Shown here: positions 1-9,597 of the stretch, piece by piece
How positions within the stretch are numbered: the first letter of the stretch is position 1
Layout: each line of letters opens with the position of its first letter
NCBI GenBank assembly: GCA_022495995.1
Contig: JAFEMH010002325.1
Coordinates: forward strand, 245,001 to 309,000
Source of the DNA: Adenophora triphylla var. japonica
Taxonomy: Eukaryota > Streptophyta > Magnoliopsida > Asterales > Campanulaceae
Direction of reading: 5' to 3'
Length of the DNA: 64,000 nt
Translations under genes and position numbers: made by a program
Notes under the pieces: generated by a model
What the model was told of the DNA's origin: nothing
Databases searched by the model: none
What the model saw: the letters and a program-made list of their open reading frames with translations, nothing else

Positions 1-1598
1 TCAAACTAAAAGGCCAACTGAAGAAGGAAGGTATATTCAAAAAGAAGAGAAAGATGGAAATACATCTCCAACGAATGCTAAAGGAGATTCCACAGACTAC
101 ATCGTTTATTTACAGAAACGGTCAACTGGGATAAAAGCCAGTCACATGGGCAGATGTCCGGGAAGCCGTATACTCACCTTCCGACATACCCGCCACTCAG
201 ATAAAGCAATAGAGAAAACTCTCCCCGATGGAAGTTTATCTAGACTGTCGCATACGGTTCAAAGAAGCGTTGGCTATTCTCACCTGGGAAGAAACGCAAG
301 CGCTAGCTCTCAACGAAGGCTCGACTACAAGAGAGCGGATTTGGGCTAAAAGCGCAGGTAACTTAGCAAACCATGACTACTGCTTATCTCAACTCAAGAA
401 CGCCATAAGCCTGCTCAGCAAGAAGGAGAAAAATGCAGTATGCCGAGAAGAGATCAGAGAAACAGTTCGCATGAACCAAGAACTCTCTAGCCTCCCCCGG
501 AGGGTCAACAAGACACAGCTCAATCCTAGCAACCACTGCTGCGCACTGACATTCGAACAACTGCGGCGAACCATAGGCTCCCTCCCTGAAGAGGCACCTA
601 AACCAGTATCCTGGGACAGAATCCGAAAAGCTGCTGAAGTCCCCGGGAAGACATCAATAGTCAATGAATTGAGAGAGGACATATGGCCCTGTGCTTCGAA
701 AAATCCCCCACTGACTATGGCTCAACTCAAAGCAACCTGTTCAAAGGAGACCAAGCCTGACGTCAACCTTCTAACCCGATCCGGTCAAATCTATGTGCTA
801 CCACCCAAGGCCACCAAAGAGCCAACAGAGCCAGAACTGCAACCCGGTCTGCCCAAAGAAACAAGTTTCGGAAAGGAGGACCCGATCCTCACTCAGCTCA
901 AGCAGACCCAGGCGAACATTTCCCTGTGGGCCCTGCTCACATCTTCATACACTCACAAGCTCAAGCTAGAAGAAAGTTTAGCCAGTACCATGGTCCCCGT
1001 GGACGCAACTCCAGAAGAAGTAATCCAGATGATCGGCAACATCCACTATGGAAACGTCATCACCTTCATAGATTTGGACCTGCCAAAATTTGGGTCTAAT
1101 CACAATGAGCCGCTCTACATCACTGTTCAGTTGGATGAGCGTCGCCTTCCCCGCGTACTGGTAGACGGAGGCTCCAGAATGAATGTCTTGCCCGCCAAGA
1201 TGATGGACCTGCTTGACATCAAGCCCACAGATTTGAAGCCTTCAGTCCACACTGTCAAGGCTTATGATTCTACTTCCCGCACAGTTCTCCGGGTTGCTAT
1301 TATAAACATCTGGTTCGGCAAGCGGATGATCCCTACCGAATTTCAAGTGTTGGATATTCCTATCACTTTCACAGCCATCCTGGGACGACCCTGGCTGCAT
1401 CAAATGAACGGCGTGGCATCCACCCTTAACCAATGTATCAAATTCATGCAAGGCAACGAGCTGACAACAGTCTACGGCGACAGCGTCACCACCGAAGGGA
1501 CCTGCACCAACGGCATTCCAGTGTTAGAAATCAAGCATGACGACTATATGGCATTAACTGGATTCACATTTGAAGCTTCCAAAATCCAAAATATGTAG
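1..1598 (+). pseudogene. Ty3/gypsy gag tail and retroviral-type aspartic protease (fragment)
   Basis: An open frame from 228 to 1598 (456 residues) covers the end of a gag/linker region and a retropepsin-type aspartic protease, which would cleave a Gag-Pol polyprotein. The active-site motif reads VDGGSRMNVLP near residue 312 (codons around 1161-1190), where related elements have DNGS. A second typical protease motif, ILGRPWLHQMNG, lies near residue 385. The protein IGNIHYGN/LDERRLPRVL region matches the two nested retroelements further right, so this is a relative of that family, but it keeps reverse transcriptase sequence that they lack. The frame is lost near 1590 and the linker continues in another frame. 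Upstream of 228 the reading frame is broken by stops. The left end runs off the window. Confidence 0.85.
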
Positions 1599-2643
1599 TG
1601 TGGACCTTCCACTATTCTGGGACAAAATCCCTCCTGCCATGAAGACGATGAAACTCATGAACTTCATCCCGGGACTGGGGCTCGGCAAAAGGTTACAAGG
1701 CCAACACCAAGTCATCGAAGTCAAGGAACACACTACAGTCCAGGGGCTTGGTTATGTACCAACACCAGCTGACATCAGGGAAGACAAGAGGCTCGCCAGC
1801 ACCAAAGCAGCAGCCCGCAAAAGGGGAACCTCCTACGGCACACCCAACCTTCGACCTTACAGCTTCGACCTCGCTCGCTACTTCGTCAAAGTAACCGACA
1901 GCAGAACTGAGGGAACCGACAGCAGAACTGAGGGAACCGACAGCAGAACTGAGGGAACCGACAGCGGAACTGATGAAGATGAGAAAGGAACAGGAAAAGT
2001 CAGTACAGAGACTACAGAAAGGATGGGAAAGCTAGCACAGAACCTCAAGCGTTTCAGAGGACTCAAGGCTAATTCGATAAGGGGAGCATTCCTCGACATC
2101 ACTGCTCTACCTGGACCAATTGCCACCACAGTTCAGCATGAATACTTATTCAAAGGGATCCCAGACATAGAAGAACAGCTCGAGACAATCTTCATGGGAA
2201 ACAGGCTATTCGGGTCGGCCTACGAGGCCACATTTGAAACAGTGACTCCAAAGTAGAAAGAATCAGAATTCGTGGAAGATGCTCTCAGTAGACCCGCTCT
2301 ACAAAATCTTTTCGAATAAGTCATGGAGGTGCCAAACCTGATTGACCTGGGCTCCGAAAACAACACGATCGTCATGATCAGGACAGCAGAAGCCAAGCCT
2401 CTCGACCCCCGAACCCTCACCAAGCATCCAGCAATGCCACTGAAAAATTGGGTGACTTTCACCGAACCAAGGGCAAGCAAGAGTGAGATGGAAGACAAAT
2501 TAGGCCTGCTCCCATATCTCCCTAAACCCAATCTTAAACCCTTCGAGTCTGTCATTGTCAAAGTCAAGTCCTCTGAGTCGTCTGACGGCCTCACGCCGAA
2601 AGACTATGATAATGTAGCCAACAATGATTTCCGTTCGTCTTAA
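1570..2643 (+). pseudogene. Gag-pol linker between protease and reverse transcriptase
   Basis: This stretch continues the polyprotein in a frame shifted relative to the protease. It contains a glycine-rich motif, FIPGLGLGKRLQG, of the kind found between protease and RT in Tat-type gypsy elements, then an acidic repeat region. A later part has MPLKNWVTF and EDKLGLLPY motifs that recur in the other two copies in the window. Stops at 2254-2256 and about 2318-2320 interrupt it, so it is non-functional. No enzymatic domain is visible; the role is inferred from position and from the homologous segments near 21.0-21.8 kb and 33.2-34.1 kb. Confidence 0.7.
1893..1970 (+). repeat. 21-bp coding minisatellite
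   Basis: Three and a half tandem copies of a 21-bp unit (accgacagcagaactgaggg plus one base) encode repeats of TDSRTEG. The unit length is a multiple of three, so the repeat expands the linker without shifting the frame. I see no equivalent in the two nested copies. Confidence 0.9.
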
Positions 2644-2837
2644 ATGAAAAATTCGACCTTTCGGATTATCCCCTCATTGCCACTTTAAATACTTATAAGT
2701 TAACGAACAACTTAAAAGAAGTTAATAATGACTCACTTGATAATGAAGCAGACACACTAAACGAACAATACATTAAAGAAGTTCTAAAGCGTGTAGTTGA
2801 CTAAGAGGACAATCAGGCCCAAGCTGCCGAAGAGGTT

Positions 2838-3313
2838 ATGACTAAAGTGAATCTAGGGTCAGTGCAAGAGCCTAAAGAGACACAAGTGGGCAGTTTCTTT
2901 GCCGGTGCAGAAAAAGAAGCCATGATAAATCTCCTCAAAGAATATATTGACGTGTTCGCCTGGTCATACCAAGACATGCCAGGACTTGACCCCTCAATCA
3001 TGGAGCACCGAATCCCTCTGGATCCAGAATCCAAGCCTGTCAAATAGAAACTGAGCAAGATCAAGCCAGAATGGTCTCTGCAAGTGAAAGAAGAAATTGA
3101 GAAGATGCTCCGCGTCGGCTTCATCAGAGTAATTGAGTACCCAACCTGGCTCTCCAACATTATAACGGTCACCAAGGCCAATGGAAAGGTCAGATGCTGT
3201 GTAGATTTCTGAGATCTCAACAAGGCAAGACCTAAAGATGATTTCCCACTGCCCAACATCGACATGCTGGTCGACACCACGGCAAATTTCGAAGTTGATG
3301 GATAAAATTCCAC
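2838..3313 (+). pseudogene. Reverse transcriptase N-terminus, truncated
   Basis: The translation reads into the start of a Ty3/gypsy reverse transcriptase, with DVFAWSYQDMPGLDP, then a primer-grip-like stretch ending DDFPLPNIDMLVD. In-frame stops occur at 3045-3047 (TAG) and 3210-3212 (TGA). Homology ends near 3300, before the catalytic YxDD motif, where the minus-strand LTR begins at 3314. This is the only RT sequence in the window that extends past the first residues. It shows that autonomous relatives of the nested non-autonomous elements exist in this genome. RNase H and integrase are not found downstream or on the far side of the nested insertions. Confidence 0.85.
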
Positions 3314-4731
3314 TGTGTAATAAAAATACCTTGCAAGTACAAGTTATCGAAGTAGCAGTACAAGTAAGGGTCGAACCACAGAGACTTGGGTGTTTCAACA
3401 AGTAAATTTAATTAATGCAGAAAGTAACAAAAAGAGGGGTTTTTGATTTGGTTTATTAACTAAATTACTAAAGCAAGAAATTAAACTAATGAATTGAAGA
3501 AAGCAAGTACACAAGAAATAACGATTTAACCAGATTAAATGAATTCACGGATTGGATTTCATAATTGTATCCCTTCTATGCTATGATTTTGATAATAAAA
3601 ACAACAATCTCATTCAAAGATTCTTTCACGTGATTAAGGGTTGGGACGTTTGGTGTTCGAATTGCAACCCTAATATTTCTATCTTATTGTAAATTCCGGT
3701 AGGTCAAAACAACATTCAAGAAACTCATTAAGTCAATAAGAAATAAATGAATCTAGGTTATCTTGTATTCCGGTAGGTCAACAATCCAACCTAATTGATG
3801 AATTAGTGTTCTTTAAATAAACTGTCCACGGTAGTGCAACAATCTAAAACACATTAAAGGGATGATAATTAATTCATCAAATAAGAATGAGAGAGTTTTG
3901 AAAGAATTAAAACTTAAATTAGCATAGAAGTTTCACAATTACTACATCTAATCCATGAAAGAGGGAATTTAGCTACTCATATTCATGATGGAGATCACAA
4001 AATATGAATAACAATGGTACATCAAACCTGGAAATCTTGCAAAACCTTGAAAATCCAAAATCCTTCAATACTTCAAAAACCTAGGCAGGAAAATAAAACA
4101 AAAGGTAACCTAAAAAGTATTCTAAGGGGAGTATATATACTCCTTAATTAAGTCCTTCATTGCTTAGGAAAAGAAAGAAAGTAAATCCATGAAAATCTGC
4201 TCCAAACGCCGTGCTGACGTCATGATACGCGCCTGGGCACGAGTCGTGCTAATTGGCACGAGTCGTGCCCTTTGATCCCACTCGTGCTCACGAGTCGTGC
4301 TATGGCCTCCAAGTCGTTCTGATTAGTTTGGCTCTGATTTGTGATTAAGCCCCACTCGTTCTCCACTCGTGCTCCTTCCTTCTTCACTCGTGCTCAAATC
4401 TGTCCACTCGTGCTCTGTGCAGAAATCTTCAACTTTGACTCAGCTTTGACCCGGCCTTCGTTCCTTGACTTTCTTTGACCTTTTTCCTTGAACCTTGACC
4501 GATTTGCTGACTTTTCCAATGATGGTTGACTTGCAATCTTCGGTTTCATGAGATCCACATCCAATTACAAAGCAAAAAGACTAAACTACCCTCAAAGTGC
4601 ATCATTTCTCACAAAAACCTCACATTACAAAATGTCTCTCAAATACATCAAAACTAATCTAAATACATTAAAAATCAATGTGCAGTATCCGGAAACATAG
4701 GTGAATAATATATGTAAAATCCAACTCATCA
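3314..4731 (-). mobile_element. LTR of the outermost minus-strand retroelement
   Basis: On the minus strand this begins TGATGAGTTGGATTTTAC at 4731 and ends TTATTACACA at 3314, giving canonical TG..CA ends and 1418 bp. A polypurine tract, AAGTGTGGGGGAATT, abuts its 5' side at 4732-4746, marking it as the 3' LTR of a minus-strand element. A TATATATA box lies at about 4131-4140. The last ~60 bp resembles the LTR ends of Athila-like gypsy elements; that placement is from memory of the family. The partner 5' LTR was not found to the right of 43.3 kb, so the element looks 5'-truncated. Confidence 0.65.
4230..4425. repeat. Interspersed GCACGAGTCGTGC / actcgtgctc repeats in the LTR
   Basis: A near-palindrome, gcacgagtcgtgc, occurs three times in ~55 bp, followed by at least five copies of the half motif cactcgtgctc or close variants. 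They lie just 5' (plus sense) of the LTR TATA box at 4131, so on the minus strand they fall upstream of the promoter. They may be reiterated transcription-factor sites; no function is shown. Confidence 0.7.
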
Positions 4732-5454
4732 AATTCCCCCACACTTAGACCATTACTCGTCCCTGAGTAATATCCTAACTCCAATCTAAAATTGGTCTAA
4801 AACAGATGTGTGGAAGAAAATGATTCCTAGTTCCTCTACCCGTCTATACCAGTCAATCAAAGATGTAATAACCGGAGTATACAAAACTCCATCTCCACAT
4901 GACTCCCCAAAAAAAATCAATGGCCCTAGCTTGACATCAAACTCCCATGATAAAATGATCGTCCAAACTAGGGCCCACACCAAGTAGTGGGGGGAAACTA
5001 AAATGTCCTAAACTTTTCCCCCACACTAGCTCACACTACATAATATACTCCCTCAACAAAAGTCAATGTTAAGATAAGGGTTCTCAACAAAGACTACCTC
5101 GTGCTATTCGCCAACCCCCCTTATTACTCCGAGGTGCACGAGGATTTCTATCCTAACGCCACTAACACAAACCTCCATCTCCAAAAATGATCCTACCCTA
5201 ACTCCAAACTCCCCCTTATGTCTCCACACCGGTGAATAAGGATGTTATCTACTCAAATTCTCACCTTTTGCCTAAGTGCCCTTTCGGGTTTTCACTTAGC
5301 CACTCTATTTTTTCTCTTTTTTTTTTTAAGTATACAATATACAAGGTGCCACCCTTCCCCCACACTTAAACTACACAGTGTCCTCAATGTGTGCAACAAT
5401 ACTAAATCAGGATAGTTTAAATGTAAAAAGGGAAGGGAATAATGAAAAGTACCC
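4732..5454 (-). other. 3' untranslated region with three polypurine-tract-like motifs
   Basis: This 720-bp gene-free stretch lies between the stop of the unrecognised retroelement ORF and the LTR. The minus strand carries AGTGTGGGGGAA-type tracts at 4732-4746, about 5024-5037 and about 5352-5367. Only the first abuts an LTR. The others could be earlier or auxiliary polypurine tracts. Nothing else recognisable is present. Confidence 0.55.
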
Positions 5455-6574
5455 TCAATATCTTGGGCCGAAGCCCCCATCCGGAAACTGTGCCTCTCTG
5501 GCCAACTGCCTCTGCCTGCGTCTATCTGCTCTCCTAATCATCTCCGCGAAATGCTCATCTGGAACTGGCTCATAATGCCTCGGCTCTGGCTGCTGCATCC
5601 ATAACTGCTGCTGGAATACCATCCTCTGTGTAGTGTCCAGCCTATCCTCCAAAGCCTCCAATCTATCATCCTGAGCGTCCCATCATATATCAACGTAATC
5701 AAACCGAGTGCGCCACATCAAGTTCTGTGCCTCCCGGGCCTCACATTCTTCTCTATATCTCCTCTCCCGCTCTTTCGCGTCCCTCTGGTGCTGAGCATCC
5801 AAATACAGTCTCATATCGTCCCAGTTGCCAAAAGCCCCTGACATGCTCGATTGGCCCTGGCCCTGGCCTTGCCCTGAATAGCCACCACTAGTCCCGGCCT
5901 CAAATGGATCTCTCATCTGGTGATCCTCGCCCCCCTGAGGCTCCTGTTGCTCTTCCTCTTCGTCACTTACTCTCTCACCCATGTCTCTCATCACGTCACG
6001 CAACGTCATATCTGCCACATAAGGCATCCTCCAATCCCGTGCATACGGTCCATAAGGGAAGGCCACTCCCTGTGCGCACCTGAAACTCCTACCCCCTCCA
6101 TAGTTAAACATCAGTGCCTCGTTCTGTCCCGCGATCCTCTCAAAAGTATCATAGCGGTATAGAAAGAACCGATCATAAAATAGGGGCCCATTCATATTTC
6201 CTACCGTTCTAGGATGATTGTGCACAAAATTTTCAACCAATAAAGTAATCATTCCCCCAACCGGAATATTTCCACTCCCATTGACTGATAATGCTTCACA
6301 TTTTCTAAAGAACAAATCTACCCAATTCGGGATAACAGTGTTGGAGGATAGAGCACACTCCATTGTAGCAAACTGTAAGGCATTCATCTGAGCCGGCTCA
6401 CCATTAGCATAGAATGTCATAGATAAACCCCTATAAAGCAGTTTCCAAGCAGGATGAGAAAGGGACTTCATAACCACATAGGGCTTCTGCATAAACTTGC
6501 CCGTCAACTCAAAGAAAAAGGTCTCCACCGTTCTATCTTTTTCGGACCATTCCCCCCTTGGCTCACTCACTCCC
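5455..6574 (-). pseudogene. Retroelement ORF of unknown function, C-terminal part
   Basis: The minus strand encodes about 370 residues from 6570 to the stop at 5455, broken by a single TGA at about 5683. Visible features are a predicted globular part with NWVDLFFRKCE, IPVGGMITLLVENF and LFYDRFFLYRYDTFE, an acidic DEEEEQQEPQ segment, a Gly/Gln-rich linker (GQGQGQGQ), and a charged, probably coiled-coil tail rich in Arg and Glu. It appears to continue the ORF interrupted at 42361, the two being separated by the nested retrotransposon. The globular part loosely resembles the plant-specific env-like or transposon-associated proteins downstream of pol in Athila-type elements, but I do not recognise it firmly. 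It precedes the polypurine tract and LTR, as expected for the last ORF of a retroelement. Confidence 0.55.
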
Positions 6575-8263
6575 TGTGATGATGTGCCGCCGCGCGCGAT
6601 TTTTCTTTTCTTTGAAAATCAACAAAACGGGAGTCGCCACGCCATTTTTATTTTAAGGGCCAAAACTTTGAAAAATGCCCGAGATTAGAGATTTGGGTTC
6701 GGAGGTCACGTTACACTCCGGGAAGAACGTTAGGGTTCACCCGGAATGCCTCGTAAAACGAGTCTTCCTAATTTGAAACCATTTGTGTGTGTGTGTGTGT
6801 GTTTTGGTTAAAATAAATATAAAATGAGAAATTTAAAAATTGATAACTCTTTATTAGACCTTAAACAAGTCCCATGATTTTTGGTATGATTTTAGGGTTG
6901 AATTTTGGTACTCAAAAGACTCCTTGAAGTTGAAAATCAATTCTGCCAGAATGAAAAAGGCAGTGGACACTTGATTTTGAAATGGATTTAAGAGCTTTAA
7001 AACTTCAGAATATGAGGAAAATCATAGAATGAAAGTTGTTCAAAACATCTTAAATAAGGTGACTGAAAAAGATTTTGATGGTTGGAGATGATTTGAGGGA
7101 CCAAAACCTTATGGAAATCACAGATGTGAAATCTGGGTTTCCAGAGACTGCTAAAATGACCTTTGGAAAATAATTTGAAAAAGGGAGTTATACTCACGCA
7201 AAAAATAAAGTAAAAATATGTCTGAAATTCTATGGATGTTGTATACAAAATATATTTTGCAGTCAACACCAAATTCCAAGTTTTTCTGTGTCCAAAAAAT
7301 TATACAATGGACAGAGGTCTCCGAACAATGCTACTGGACAGCAAGATGTTATTGAAGGAAAATGTGATTTAAAAAGGGGTTTGCATCCATGCTTTGTCCC
7401 CATTTCCTTAGGCTTTGATTAGTGATCACTAGACATTTTAGTGGTGATCTACTATATCAAGCCATCCTTAGGGTACATAAGGACTTAAAGCACTTCATTT
7501 GCTTGGGAAGGGGGAGATTTAACTTTGAAATCAAGATTTTATGTATGAAAATGATTTTTAGGTTTAGAAAAGTGTTTGTAAGTAAGTAAAAACAATTTGA
7601 AAGAAATTTTGATCCTTGTAGAGGATCATCCATGGAGATGAACTTCCATGGTGATCCTCTTGGATCTAGGGCAAGAGAAGAACAAGTTACATCTTCAAAG
7701 TATGAGATGCATGCATGGATGAGTGAGTTTTAGGGTAAGGAGAAGGAGAGTTTACCAATGGTGGTATCCTATCTTCTTTGTGTTTATGTTTGAGGCTTGA
7801 ATTTGAGAGTGTTTAGTGATTGAAATTTGGGAAAATAATCAAAAGAAAAAGGTGGCAATTCAAGGGAATTCCCACTGTTTTCTCTAGTATTCTCGCCAAG
7901 GTGCTGTGAGTGAATTGTTGTTGCTTTTTTCTGAGACTGAGGGGCTCAATTTATAGGCCTCTGAAAATTACATACTCATCCGCGCAGATCCTTCCTGTAG
8001 CGTGCACTGTTCATTTAATGCACCTGCAGGCTTTGGACCAAAGGAATATTATTCAAATTAAGCAACCAGTTTTTGTTCCAGCGCTTCCATTTTTGAATTT
8101 TTGGCTTTTGTAAGATTCTTTTCCATGTTTAACCTTAAATAGCAATCCCTAATTTACCCTTGCTTTGTTAGAAAAGTTAGAAATTGTTAGAAATGTTAGG
8201 GATGTTAGGACTTTCGTTAATTTTCTAACGAAAATACTAACAACTCAAATTGGAGCACTTACA
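6575..8263 (-). repeat. 3' LTR of the outer element
   Basis: This 1689-bp LTR starts (minus strand) TGTAAGTGCTCC at 8263 and ends CATCATCACA at 6575. It contains a (TG)n tract at about 6785-6802, a TATA box (minus) at 7949-7955 and a one-mismatch copy of the ATCCGCGCGGAT palindrome at 7978-7989. It differs from the 5' LTR by many substitutions and a length difference of about 180 bp, so the insertion is older than the inner one. Confidence 0.9.
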
Positions 8264-9420
8264 GTAGCCCCTCGGTGACGGCGCTTTCAAAGGAAGCGGG
8301 GTCGTCGATAAGAGTAAGGCTCCATATTTGATAAAGGGGCGGCCAAAGTGGTCAAGTGGCTGGACCCGGTGATAGGCTACCTACGTATCCCGAATGGGAA
8401 TCAAGCCGGCCGTAGTTCAGGTCTTTGACCCTGGAGTGACTATTTTAGGATGTCAACCTGGTGAGCGAGTTCTACGATCGATTCTTTGAAAGAAACTCTG
8501 CTGGGGATAGGATATGACCATTTTGGTCTGATGGCTAGAGCTGTATATCCGCTCTGCTGGGGAAAGGAATGACCATTTTGGTCTGATGGCTGAACCTAGT
8601 GATAGGCTACCTACGTATCCTTAAGAGGAATCAAGCCGGTCGTAGTTCAGGTCTTTGACCCTGGAGTGACTATTTTGAGGCGTCAACCTGTTAATGATGG
8701 CGTTTTAGGTGCCTCAAACCTTGAAGATGTCACTTTAGGTGCCTCAGACCTTGACGATGGCATTTTAGGTGCCTCGGACCTTGATGATGGCGTTTTAGGT
8801 GCCTCGAACCTTGGTGATGGCATTTTAGGTGCCTCGAACCTTAAGGATTTGGGATTGATGGTCCTTTGGTGGACTTCATTTGAAGGGGCCGGTCTTACGT
8901 TTGCTACCGGAGAAGGGGATGACCGTTTTGGTCGAGTGGCTGGACCTATGGTAGGCTACCTACGTATTCTTAAGAGGAATCAAGCCGGTCGTAGTTCAAA
9001 AGCTGCTGGGAACGGGTTTCCGTTAACTTTCGTTGGTGAAATCGGGCTTACGTTTTACGGTCGGGGATGAAATTGAGGAAAGAAACGGGACTCCGTTAAC
9101 TTTCGTTGGTGAAATCGGGCTTACGTTTTACGGCCGGGGATGAAATTGAGGAAAGAAACTGGATTTCGTTAACTTTCGTTGGTGAAATCGGGCTTACGTT
9201 TTACGGCCGTTGATGAAATTGATGAAAGAAACGGGATTCCGTTATCTTTCTCGGAGAAATCGGGCTTACGTTTTACTGCCGTGAAGTTCTTTTGAAAGGG
9301 GGTTAACTTTGGTTATCCCCAAGGTTCTTTTGAAAGGGGGTTAACTTTGGTTATCCCCGTTAAGTTTAGGGCTAAACTGCAGGGTCCTGGAATTTTAAAG
9401 GGCAAAAATGTCATTTTGCC
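8264..9420 (-). repeat. 3' non-coding region of the outer element with tandem repeats
   Basis: In element orientation this lies between antisense gene 1 and the 3' LTR. Plus-strand landmarks are: motif gataggctacctacgtat at 8371 and 8601 with a variant near 8951; about five copies of a 30-bp unit containing ttttaggtgcctcgaacctt at 8690-8850; three to four copies of a ~77-bp unit containing atcgggcttacgttttacgg at 9005-9290; and a 38-bp direct duplication at about 9283-9358. Each except the last has a counterpart at 28.6-30.1 kb in the inner copy. Long frames here follow the repeats and are not convincing genes. Confidence 0.8.
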
Positions 9421-9432
9421 ACCTCAGTTATG

Positions 9433-9474
9433 TCCGCGCGGAGAGGAATGCAATCTGGACAGGTTTTAAATAAA
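9433..9474 (+). promoter_or_regulatory. Putative promoter of antisense gene aORF1 (outer copy)
   Basis: A TCCGCGCGGA palindrome at 9433-9442 is followed after 21 bp by a TATA-like TTTTAAATAAA at 9464-9474. The aORF1 ATG is at 9598, a reasonable 5' UTR distance. The same palindrome and spacing occur at the inner aORF1, both aORF2 copies and all four LTRs of the family. Confidence 0.65.
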
Positions 9475-9597
9475 GGCCGCCGCCCTCCTTCTTCTCCTTC
9501 ACAGTTTTGTCCGCAAATTACGAGAGAAAGAGAGAGAAACCACCATTGTTGGCCTAGGAGCTTCGAAATCCTTCCGATTTTCTTTGATTTTTGAGCA

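Noticed and set aside
6565..6580. Target site duplication for the outer Tat-like element
   Set aside because: ACTCCC on the left and ATTGG on the right do not match in any offset of one or two bases.
8666..9070. A 134-codon plus-strand frame with repeated LGASNLDDG
   Set aside because: It follows the 30-bp minisatellite. In the inner copy the unit is ~32 bp, so the frame is not preserved; not a gene.
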